Origin: Pseudomonadota bacterium
GTDB lineage: Bacteria > Pseudomonadota > Alphaproteobacteria > Rhizobiales > Xanthobacteraceae
Reading direction: 5' to 3'
Assembly (NCBI GenBank): GCA_021823875.1
Contig: JAKAMD010000011.1
Coordinates: forward strand, 1-22,443
DNA: 22,443 bases
A program made the translations under genes and the position numbers. This document shows, one piece after another, positions 15,635 to 21,629 of the stretch. The notes below the pieces were generated by a model. The model did not search any database. It saw only the letters and a list, made by a program, of their open reading frames with translations, and had not been told where the DNA came from. The first letter of the stretch is position 1. Each line of letters starts with the position of its first letter.

Positions 15635-16561
15635 TTAAGCTTTCGGCACCAGCTTGAACATCGCCTCGCCGTAAAGTCCGCGTGCCTCCGCAAGAAGCGG
15701 TTGCACAGCGTCGACGAAGGCAGCGTGTTCACCGGCGGTCAGTTCGACGATCTCACAGCCGGCGTCCTCGATGATCCTGCGCGACTGCGCGTGCTCCTCT
15801 TCCGCCAGCCTGCGCTGGAAGGCGACCGCCTCCGTGATCGCCTCACGCATGGCCTCCTGCAAATCCGCGGGCCAGCTGTCGAAGGCCGTGCGATACAGGA
15901 AGATCGGCCGCGAAATGTAGAAGTGCGAGGTCAGCGTGTGGAACTTGTGAAAATTATGCACGCCATAGGTGACAGTGTTGGCGAGCGGATTTTCCTGCGC
16001 GTCGAGCGTACCGGCCTTGATCATGGCGATGGCTTCGGTGAGATCCATGCGCATGGCCACCGCGCCGAGCAGTTCGAAGGTGCGCTTCTGCACGTCGCTC
16101 GGCAGCACGCGAATTTTCATGCCCTTCATGTCGGCCGACGCATGGATCGGGCGCAGCCGGTTGGAGATGTGGCGGAAGCCGTTCTCGAACCAGCCGAGGA
16201 TGCGGAAATTAGTGGCCGCTTCGGTCTTGGCGGCGAGCAGCGCGCCGAGATCGCCGTCCATGGCGGCACGCGCTTGCGCGTTATTGGCGAACAGAAACGG
16301 CAGATCGACGAAGCTGAGCTCCGGCACGCGGTCGGTCAGATAGCTCGACGACTGATAGCCGAGCGTGAGCAGGCCGTTCTCGACCAGCCACAAAATGTCC
16401 TCGGCCTTGTAGCCGAGATCCATGATGTTCCAGACATACTTGATGTCGATGCGGTCACCGAACTGGGCGGATAATTTGTCGCCGATGAATTTCAGCGCCT
16501 TGCTGAAACCGGTCGATGGCGGTCCGTACCCGCCCATACGGATTTGAATCGGTGTGCTCAT
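15635..16561 (-). CDS. TRAP transporter solute-binding protein, DctP type, without signal peptide
   Basis: 308 residues, close to the length of a mature DctP-family receptor. It shows the family's order of features: GGYGPPSTGFSKALKFIGDK at the N terminus, PELSFVDLPFLF near 80-91, GMKIRVLPSDVQKRTFELLGA (about 146-166) containing the region of the conserved carboxylate-binding Arg, and DAQENPLANT (about 187-196). The protein starts MSTPIQIRMGG, directly at the first beta strand. A TAG stop lies in frame eight codons upstream with no start between, so no export signal can be recovered. GAGGG before the ATG at 16561 supports this start. It is divergent from the aldolase-like gene. Either it acts in the cytoplasm as a sensor or binder, or it has lost its signal. 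The TRAP permease at the right edge is about 5 kb away. Confidence 0.87.
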   Translation of the reverse strand: MSTPIQIRMGGYGPPSTGFSKALKFIGDKLSAQFGDRIDIKYVWNIMDLGYKAEDILWLVENGLLTLGYQSSSYLTDRVPELSFVDLPFLFANNAQARAAMDGDLGALLAAKTEAATNFRILGWFENGFRHISNRLRPIHASADMKGMKIRVLPSDVQKRTFELLGAVAMRMDLTEAIAMIKAGTLDAQENPLANTVTYGVHNFHKFHTLTSHFYISRPIFLYRTAFDSWPADLQEAMREAITEAVAFQRRLAEEEHAQSRRIIEDAGCEIVELTAGEHAAFVDAVQPLLAEARGLYGEAMFKLVPKA

Positions 16562-16584
16562 GGTCCCTCGCCCGCAATGCGCTT

Positions 16585-16613
16585 TCTATAGTGCGCGCCG
16601 GCGATCTGGCCAA
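16585..16613 (-). promoter_or_regulatory. Candidate promoter of the TRAP binding-protein gene
   Basis: On the minus strand -35 TTGGCC (16613-16608) and -10 TATAGA (16590-16585) are separated by exactly 17 nt, with the ATG about 24 nt downstream of the -10. Each hexamer matches 4 of 6 consensus positions. The palindrome at 16620-16634 lies just upstream of the -35. Confidence 0.4.
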
Positions 16614-16619
16614 GCGGGC

Positions 16620-16634
16620 ATCCTATGATAGGAT
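16620..16634. promoter_or_regulatory. 15-bp palindrome ATCCTATGATAGGAT, candidate operator
   Basis: Perfect 7-bp arms around a single central G, midway between the divergent TRAP binding-protein and aldolase-like genes. It contains TATGAT (16624-16629), a possible -10 for the aldolase gene 34 bp before its ATG. The size and odd centre fit a dimeric repressor such as a GntR-family protein, but no such gene is in the window. Related to the palindrome at 11513-11525. Confidence 0.5.
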
Positions 16635-16662
16635 CGAAACAAAGAGTCATGGGAGAACACCA

Positions 16663-17427
16663 ATGAGCACACCCGCCAAGGTGGCCAGCATTTCACAAGG
16701 TAAAATCTCGGATGCCGAGTGGGAGGCGCGGATCGATCTGGCCGCGGTTTATCGGTTGATCGCCCATTACGGCTGGGACGACGTCATCTATAACCATTCG
16801 TCCATGCGGGTGCCGGGCGAGCCGCGTCATTTCCTGATGAAACGGCATGAACTGCTCTACACCGAGGTGACCGCCTCCAACCTGGTGAAGGTCTCCATGG
16901 ACGAGGACCTCGACGAAAAGGCCGGCGTCAACCGGCCCGGCTTCACGCTGCACGGCGGCGTGCTGAAGGCGCGGCCGGACGTCAATTGCGCCGTCCATGT
17001 GCACACGGCGACGGGCATGGCGATCGCCGGCCTCAAAAGCGGCTTGCGTATGCTGTCGCAGCAGGCAATCCGCTTCCATCAGCGCATCGGCTATCACGCC
17101 TATGAGGGCATCACCGAGGATTTCGGCGAGCGCGAGCGCATCAACCGCGATCTCGGCGACAACCGCGCCATGATCATGCACAATCACGGCCTGCTCACGG
17201 TCGGCAGGAGCGCGCGCGAGGCCTTCGTGCTGATGCATTATCTGATGGAAGCGGCGGAGATCCAGTTGCGGCTGGAAGCGACCGGCTCGGAATTGTTTGA
17301 GATCCCGCCCGAGATTTGCGCCAAGACGAGGGCGCAATATGAAAAGCACGACGCCGGACGCGGCTCGGCCGATTGGGCGGCCTATCTGCGCAAGCTGGAC
17401 CAGATCGATCGCAGCTATCGCAGCTGA
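16663..17427 (+). CDS. Class II aldolase/adducin family protein
   Basis: 254-residue cytoplasmic protein of the zinc-dependent FucA/adducin fold. HVH at 112-114 and His175 (NHG, 174-176) keep the same spacing as the zinc ligands His92, His94 and His155 of E. coli FucA, a constant offset of 20. FucA's catalytic Glu73 falls at Gly93 here (PGFTLHGG, 92-99), so the canonical aldolase acid/base is absent, as in adducin-like members. A different chemistry such as decarboxylation or epimerisation, or a binding role, is possible. The ATG at 16663 has GGGAGA about 7 nt upstream; the open frame extends further back, but that part has no family similarity. Divergent from the signal-less TRAP binding protein and probably co-regulated through the palindrome between them. 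Confidence 0.88.
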   Translation: MSTPAKVASISQGKISDAEWEARIDLAAVYRLIAHYGWDDVIYNHSSMRVPGEPRHFLMKRHELLYTEVTASNLVKVSMDEDLDEKAGVNRPGFTLHGGVLKARPDVNCAVHVHTATGMAIAGLKSGLRMLSQQAIRFHQRIGYHAYEGITEDFGERERINRDLGDNRAMIMHNHGLLTVGRSAREAFVLMHYLMEAAEIQLRLEATGSELFEIPPEICAKTRAQYEKHDAGRGSADWAAYLRKLDQIDRSYRS

Positions 17428-17543
17428 CCTTCCTCTCACCTTTTTTGAGGCAGCGGATTCGATTGCAGCGTGTCGGCAACTGAAGTGGTTGCACGGGCGC
17501 GTCATGGGTCTATTCTTGGCCAAAAATAAGCGGGAGGGGAACC

Positions 17544-18482
17544 ATGGCAGATTCACAGAAATCCTTTTGGGTTGGCGCCGCGTTTGTCGTCGTCATCGCA
17601 ATTACCGGCGTCACATTGTGGGAAGTAGTGGCGCCCGATACCGACGTCGCCGGACAACTGGCTGCGCTCAACAGCAAGATCGACGCCACCAATGTGGCGC
17701 TGGAAAAGGTGCGGGCGGCCTCGGCCGTCAACGACAAGCTCAGCGAACTCGACGCTCAGATCACCAAGACCAATGCGGCGCTGGCCGACCTCACCAAGTC
17801 CATCCCGCAGAATAATGTCGGCAGCAGGATCGATGCTCTCTCCGCCAGTCTGAAGACCGTCGACGCCACGCTGGCCGCAATCAAGCAGAGCAACTCCACG
17901 CAGATCGCCGCGCTGGGCTCCAAGATCCAGAGTCTCAATGACGGTATCGCCGCCCTGCAAAAGGCGGGAGTCGGCGCCGCGCCCGATAAGACGGCCGCGC
18001 TGGAAACAAAGCTGGCCGAAGAGGTCGCCAAGCTGCAAGCCGCGGCCAAGACCGCAGCCGAGCCGAAGCCCTCCGACGTCGTGGTGGTCTATCTGCACAT
18101 GCCCAACGAGGCGCAAATGCCGAAGGCGGTCGCCACCGTGTCGCCGCTGACTGTGCAGTTCGCCCATATCGGCAGCACCCAAGCCGATGGCCAAGCTCAA
18201 GTGATCATCGACAAGGTCAGGCAGATCATCAAGGGCCGCAAGGACTGCACGATCTCGGTGGCGGGCTTCGCCGACACGTTGGGCAACGACAGTGTCAACC
18301 TGGACATCTCGAAGAAACGCGCGCGTGCGGTGGCGGCGAAATTACAGGCAGCCTTCGCAGGCAGCGGCGTGCAAATCAACGAAGCAGCCTGGGGCGAGCG
18401 GCGGCTGAGGGACTGGACGCCGGACCGGACACCCAGCCTGGCCAACCGCCGGGTCGACGTGGCGGTGACCTGCAAGCAGTAG
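17544..18482 (+). CDS. Inner-membrane-anchored OmpA-like peptidoglycan-binding protein with coiled coil
   Basis: 312 residues in three parts. One N-terminal membrane segment (about 8-30, FWVGAAFVVVIAITGVTLW) lacks a clear cleavage site and probably stays as an inner-membrane anchor. Residues 35-172 are an Ala/Leu/Lys-rich helical stretch with heptad-like spacing, likely a periplasmic coiled coil. Residues about 198-312 form an OmpA-like domain: GFADTLG (241-247) replaces GHTDxxG and keeps the diaminopimelate-binding Asp244; ISKKRARAV (255-263) supplies Arg259; NRRVDV is at 301-306. Cys235 and Cys310 could form a disulfide. The ATG at 17544 has a strong GGAGGGGAACC before it. It lies 116 bp after the aldolase-like gene and converges on the acyl-CoA dehydrogenase. 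Its likely role is linking the inner membrane to the cell wall. Confidence 0.82.
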   Translation: MADSQKSFWVGAAFVVVIAITGVTLWEVVAPDTDVAGQLAALNSKIDATNVALEKVRAASAVNDKLSELDAQITKTNAALADLTKSIPQNNVGSRIDALSASLKTVDATLAAIKQSNSTQIAALGSKIQSLNDGIAALQKAGVGAAPDKTAALETKLAEEVAKLQAAAKTAAEPKPSDVVVVYLHMPNEAQMPKAVATVSPLTVQFAHIGSTQADGQAQVIIDKVRQIIKGRKDCTISVAGFADTLGNDSVNLDISKKRARAVAAKLQAAFAGSGVQINEAAWGERRLRDWTPDRTPSLANRRVDVAVTCKQ

Positions 18483-18510
18483 CGCCGCGAAGCAGAGGTT
18501 CGCGGCAAAC

Positions 18511-18535
18511 ATCCCTCCCCTTTAGGGGGAGGGAT
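18511..18535. repeat. Single C-rich REP-like hairpin between convergent genes
   Basis: ATCCCTCCCC (18511-18520) pairs with GGGGAGGGAT (18526-18535) across a 5-nt loop. This is the same core as the outer hairpin of the element at 21598-21618. It lies between the OmpA-like gene and the acyl-CoA dehydrogenase stop and may work as a bidirectional 3' stem-loop. Confidence 0.7.
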
Positions 18536-18543
18536 CGTGAAGC

Positions 18544-19740
18544 TCACCCCCAGCGCCAGAAGTCGCGGCCCTCTTCGCGCATGAAGCGCGACAGCACCAT
18601 CTTGTGCACCTCGGACGCGCCGTCGACCAGGCGCGCCGCCCGGGCGGCGCGATAGATCCATTCCAGGATGGTGTCCTTGGAATAGCCGCGCGCGCCGTTG
18701 ACCTGGATCGCCACGTCGGCGGCCTGGTGCAGCGTGTCGGCCACCTGGATCTTGGCCATGGAGATTTCCTTGCGCGCGCGCGAACCCTGATCGAGCTTCC
18801 AGGCCGCGTGCATGGTAAGCAGGCGGCCGATCTGAATCTGGTGCGCGACCTCGCCGAGCTTGACCTGCACGTTCTCGCGCTCGGCGAGCTTGCTGCCGAA
18901 GGCCTCGCGGCGGCCGACATATTCCTGCGCGATCTCCATGCAGCGCTTGGCCCAGCCGAGCCAGCGCATGCAATGGGTCAGCCGCGCCGGCCCGAGCCTG
19001 ATCTGGGTCACCCGCAGGCCGTCTCCTTCGTTGAGCAGCACGTTCTCGGCCGGAATTTCCAGCCCGTCATATTCGATTTCGCAATGACCGCCGTGTTCCT
19101 CCGGCCCCATGATCGGGATGCGGCGCGCGATGCGCCAGCCCGGCTGGTCCTTGTGATAGAGGAAGCCGGTGAGTCCGCGGCGCGGCTCGTCCGAAGTGCG
19201 CGCGATCAGGATGAAATGGGCGGCACCGTCGGCGCCGGTGATGAACCATTTGCGTCCACGCACGATGTAGCGGTCGCCCTTCTTCTCGGCGCGCGTCAGC
19301 ATCATGCCGGGATCGGAACCCGAGCCCGGATGCGGCTCGGTCATGGCGAAGGCCGAGCGCACCTTGCCTTCGACCAGCGGACGCAGGAACCATTCCTTTT
19401 GCGCCGGCGTGCCGGCGCGGGCGAGCAGGTTCATGTTGCCGTCGTCGGGCGCCATGCAGTTGATGGCGAGCGGGCCGAAGACCGACCGCGCCGCCTCCTC
19501 ATAGACCGCCGCCCAGGCGATGATCGGAAGCTGCATGCCGCCGAATTCTCGCGGCGACTGCGGTGCCCATAAGCCCGCCTTCCTGGCTTTCGCGCGCACC
19601 GGCGCGAGGCGCTCGGGCGGGATGTTCTCGTAGTCCGAGAAGTTCTCCGGGTCGGACTCGAGAGGCAGCACATGCTCCTCGATGAAGGCGCGCACGCGCA
19701 GGCGGAGGTCCTCGTGTTCGGGGGAAAGCGTGAAGTCCAT
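18544..19740 (-). CDS. Acyl-CoA dehydrogenase
   Basis: FAD-dependent dehydrogenase of 398 residues that introduces a 2,3 double bond into an acyl-CoA and passes electrons to electron-transfer flavoprotein. Three domains are visible: an alpha N-domain (about 1-125), a beta middle domain with FAMTEPHPGSGSDP (about 130-145) and WFITGADGAAHFIL, and a C-terminal helical domain with YVGRREAFGSKLAE and QVNGARGYSKDTILEWIYR. The position of the catalytic Glu in medium-chain enzymes (YEGT) is occupied by VDGAS, that is Asp373, followed by EVH. This is the pattern of the ACAD10/11-like branch rather than a loss of function. The ATG at 19740 follows GGAAGAG. Divergent from the small exported protein at 19953. 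The substrate is unknown. Confidence 0.92.
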   Translation of the reverse strand: MDFTLSPEHEDLRLRVRAFIEEHVLPLESDPENFSDYENIPPERLAPVRAKARKAGLWAPQSPREFGGMQLPIIAWAAVYEEAARSVFGPLAINCMAPDDGNMNLLARAGTPAQKEWFLRPLVEGKVRSAFAMTEPHPGSGSDPGMMLTRAEKKGDRYIVRGRKWFITGADGAAHFILIARTSDEPRRGLTGFLYHKDQPGWRIARRIPIMGPEEHGGHCEIEYDGLEIPAENVLLNEGDGLRVTQIRLGPARLTHCMRWLGWAKRCMEIAQEYVGRREAFGSKLAERENVQVKLGEVAHQIQIGRLLTMHAAWKLDQGSRARKEISMAKIQVADTLHQAADVAIQVNGARGYSKDTILEWIYRAARAARLVDGASEVHKMVLSRFMREEGRDFWRWG

Positions 19741-19871
19741 GGCGGGCTCTTCCGGCTATTGCGCCGCTCAATCAACACCGGTGGCGTTCAATGGGCGCGT
19801 TATCTTCGGCATTTAGCACAGGAGACACCGCCGCTGGGGCGCCATTCCGCACTTTGCCTCTATACAACCAT

Positions 19872-19901
19872 TGCATGGCTTTGATATACAATACTACTAT
19901 T
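19872..19901 (+). promoter_or_regulatory. Weak promoter candidate for the small exported protein
   Basis: TTGCAT, then 18 nt, then TACTAT, in an AT-rich patch (GATATACAATACTACTATTG) that stands out from the GC-rich surroundings, 50-80 bp upstream of the ATG at 19953. TACAAT inside the patch is an alternative -10. Both hexamers are imperfect; the coordinates are approximate to a few bases. Confidence 0.3.
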
Positions 19902-19952
19902 GCGAGCGTTTGCCGGCAGATTTCACGGCAACTCAATAAACGGGAGGGCGAT

Positions 19953-20351
19953 ATGAGGACGTCAATCATCTTGGCAATCGGCATCGGCATCGTGGCGCTG
20001 GCAACCGGACCGGCGCAGGCCCAGGCGAAGGATCCGGAAGGCGTCAATCCCACTCATTTCCTTTGTTACCGGGTATCACCGGTCTCGAAACTCAAGCCGA
20101 CGTCGGTGAAGCTGCAAGACCAATTCGGAGCATCGGGTAGTAGGCTTGGTAATCCGGTCATGCTCTGCACGCCGGTGTCGAAGAATGGCGAACCGGTCAA
20201 GGACAAGCGAACCCACCTCACCTGCTATACGGTTGCGCCCAAGAAAGTCGGCAAACGGGTGGTGGTCGTGCATCAGCTCGGCAAGCAGGAGCTCACCGTG
20301 GTCAGTTCCTACATGCTGTGCCTGCCCTCGCTCAAGGAAGTACTCAAGTAG
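19953..20351 (+). CDS. Small exported protein with duplicated two-cysteine motif
   Basis: 132 residues. The N terminus is a signal peptide (MRTSIILAIGIGIVALATG, cleavage probably after AQAQA near 25), so the mature protein is about 107 residues and periplasmic or secreted. It has four cysteines (38, 72, 91, 123) in two half-repeats of like design: HFLCYRV..QFG..LCTP and HLTCYTV..QLG..LCLP, with Cys-Cys spacings of 34 and 32. This resembles a repeated cysteine-bearing extracellular domain that I believe is catalogued as a domain of unknown function (DUF7450), which needs a profile search to confirm. The ATG at 19953 has GGGAGGGC in good position; upstream in-frame starts would break the signal peptide. 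Divergent from the acyl-CoA dehydrogenase; no function is inferred. Confidence 0.78.
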   Translation: MRTSIILAIGIGIVALATGPAQAQAKDPEGVNPTHFLCYRVSPVSKLKPTSVKLQDQFGASGSRLGNPVMLCTPVSKNGEPVKDKRTHLTCYTVAPKKVGKRVVVVHQLGKQELTVVSSYMLCLPSLKEVLK

Positions 20352-20382
20352 GAATCGCGTTGCGGCCGGCGACGGCGCCCGC

Positions 20383-21162
20383 TCAGCCCTTGATCTGGAT
20401 CACCTGCCCGCCATCGACCAGGATGGTGGCGCCGGTCATGTAACTGCCGGCGTCGGAGGCAAGCAGCAGCAATGCACCATCGAGGTCGCCCGGATTACCG
20501 AAGCGGCCCATGGGAATCTCGCGCTTGATGGCGGCGCCTGCCTCGCTCATCAAGTAGGCGTCGTTGATCTCGGTGACGAACCAGCCGGGCGCGATGGCGT
20601 TGACGCGCACGCCCTTGAAGGCGAGCTCCAGCGCCAGCGCCTTGGTGGTCTGCACCACGGCGGCCTTGGCGACGGCGTAAGCCGCGGTACCCTTGGCGGC
20701 GCCGAAGCCGAGCACCGACGAGATGTTGATGATCGAGCCCTTCTTCTGCGCCGCCAGCATCCGGCGCGCGGCCTCCTGCGCGTTATGGAAGACCGCGTCG
20801 AGATCGACGCTCAGCACCTTGCGCCATTCCTCCGGGGTGACTTCGATGGCGCGGCTCGGTGTTTGCGCGATGCCGGCATTGTTGACCAGGACGGTGACGG
20901 TGCCGAAGGCCTTCTCCGCTGCATCGAAAGCGCGCGCCATGGCGGCGCGGTCGGTGACGTCTGCCTCGATGGCAACGGCTCTGCTGCCGGCGGCTTCGAT
21001 TTCATCTTTCAAAGTTTTCAGCCGCTCGGCCCGCCGCGCTACCAGCGCCACCGCCGCGCCGTTATCGGCAAGCGCCTTGGCGAACTGAATCCCGAGACCG
21101 CTGGAGGCGCCGGTCACCAGCGCCACGCGGCCCTTCAGGCTGAACATTTCGGCGGCTTTCAT
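20383..21162 (-). CDS. SDR family NAD(P)-dependent oxidoreductase
   Basis: 259-residue classical short-chain dehydrogenase/reductase. The cofactor motif TGASSGLG is at 17-24, NNAG at 94-97, and the catalytic set Ser149, Tyr162 and Lys166 has YxxxK spacing and a 13-residue Ser-Tyr distance as in FabG. APGWFVTEIN (191-200) and the C-terminal DGGQVIQIKG fit the family. An Arg-Arg pair (43-44) after the second strand, VARRAERL, suggests NADPH preference. The ATG at 21162 has AGAGG 8 nt upstream. The start region overlaps by about 100 bp the extended frame of the DUF559 gene. Converges on the small exported protein. It is probably a beta-hydroxyacyl-CoA or alcohol dehydrogenase, given the acyl-CoA neighbours, but the substrate is not shown by sequence. 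Confidence 0.92.
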   Translation of the reverse strand: MKAAEMFSLKGRVALVTGASSGLGIQFAKALADNGAAVALVARRAERLKTLKDEIEAAGSRAVAIEADVTDRAAMARAFDAAEKAFGTVTVLVNNAGIAQTPSRAIEVTPEEWRKVLSVDLDAVFHNAQEAARRMLAAQKKGSIINISSVLGFGAAKGTAAYAVAKAAVVQTTKALALELAFKGVRVNAIAPGWFVTEINDAYLMSEAGAAIKREIPMGRFGNPGDLDGALLLLASDAGSYMTGATILVDGGQVIQIKG

Positions 21163-21562
21163 GCGGGACCTCTCTATCCCTCCCCCAACGGGGGAGGGTG
21201 ACCGGCGAAGCCGGCCGGGTGGGGGAACGACGCGTCAACTCTTCGTCGATTACATGCAGTACGCCACTCAGATTCTGATCGACCTCATTATTCCAAAACC
21301 GAAACACCTTGTAACCTTGCCCTATGAAATGATTATCGCGCCTGTTATCGCGAGCGGCATCCGCATCCAAATTATGTTGCCCACCATCAATCTCAATAAT
21401 GAGTCGCTCGCGCAGGCAAACGAAATCGAGGATATGTCCATCGCGCGGCGCCTGTCGACGAAAGTGATAACCGTGCTTTCTCCAGGAACGAAGATGAGCC
21501 CACAACTTCACTTCCTGTGGCGTCATCGATTTGCGCAACTGGCGGGCGCGGACGTTTGCCAT
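21062..21562 (-). CDS. DUF559 domain protein (Vsr-like endonuclease fold), with repeat-derived C terminus
   Basis: The first 110 residues are a complete DUF559 domain. They include MTPQEVKLWAHLR (13-25), FRRQ (34-37), ILDFVC with Asp46, and IIEIDGGQH with Glu57 and Asp59, the likely metal-binding acidic residues of a PD-(D/E)XK/Vsr-type nuclease fold. KVFRFWNNEV (85-94) follows. DUF559 proteins usually end about here, but this frame has no stop. It runs through the adjacent REP-like element (RRSPTRPASPVTLPRWG) and 101 bp into the SDR gene, giving 166 residues. The start at 21562 lies 7 bp from the other REP-like copy, whose GTGGGG and following TTAGGTC would supply the ribosome site. The activity is unproven; relatives are annotated as endonuclease-domain proteins. 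Confidence 0.75.
   Translation of the reverse strand: MANVRARQLRKSMTPQEVKLWAHLRSWRKHGYHFRRQAPRDGHILDFVCLRERLIIEIDGGQHNLDADAARDNRRDNHFIGQGYKVFRFWNNEVDQNLSGVLHVIDEELTRRSPTRPASPVTLPRWGRDREVPHESRRNVQPEGPRGAGDRRLQRSRDSVRQGACR
21178..21226 (+). repeat. REP-like doublet flanking the DUF559 gene, left copy
   Basis: Hairpin 1 is CCCTCCCCC (21178-21186) with GGGGGAGGG (21190-21198). Hairpin 2 is CCGGC/GCCGG (21202-21214). The tail CCGGGTGGGGG then follows. Inverted relative to the copy at 21570-21618. The element encodes the C-terminal part of the DUF559 frame and lies 15 bp upstream of the SDR start. Confidence 0.8.
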
Positions 21563-21569
21563 GACCTAA

Positions 21570-21618
21570 CCCCACCCGGCTGGCCTTCGGCCAGCCACCC
21601 TCCCCTTTCAGGGGAGGG
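21570..21618 (-). repeat. REP-like doublet flanking the DUF559 gene, right (inverted) copy
   Basis: On the plus strand: CCCCACCCGG tail, hairpin GGCTGGCC/GGCCAGCC (21578-21596), and outer hairpin CCCTCCCC/GGGGAGGG (21598-21618). It is the mirror image of the copy at 21178-21226, so the C-rich hairpins face outward and the GTGGGG tails face the DUF559 gene. It lies between the DUF559 start and the 3' end of the TRAP permease. Confidence 0.8.
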
Positions 21619-21629
21619 ATTAAGAAATA

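Noticed and set aside
18544..19740. Inactive acyl-CoA dehydrogenase, because the usual catalytic Glu is Asp
   Set aside because: The VDGASEVH pattern resembles the ADGPDEVH pattern of ACAD10/11-type enzymes, so it is a family feature rather than a defect.
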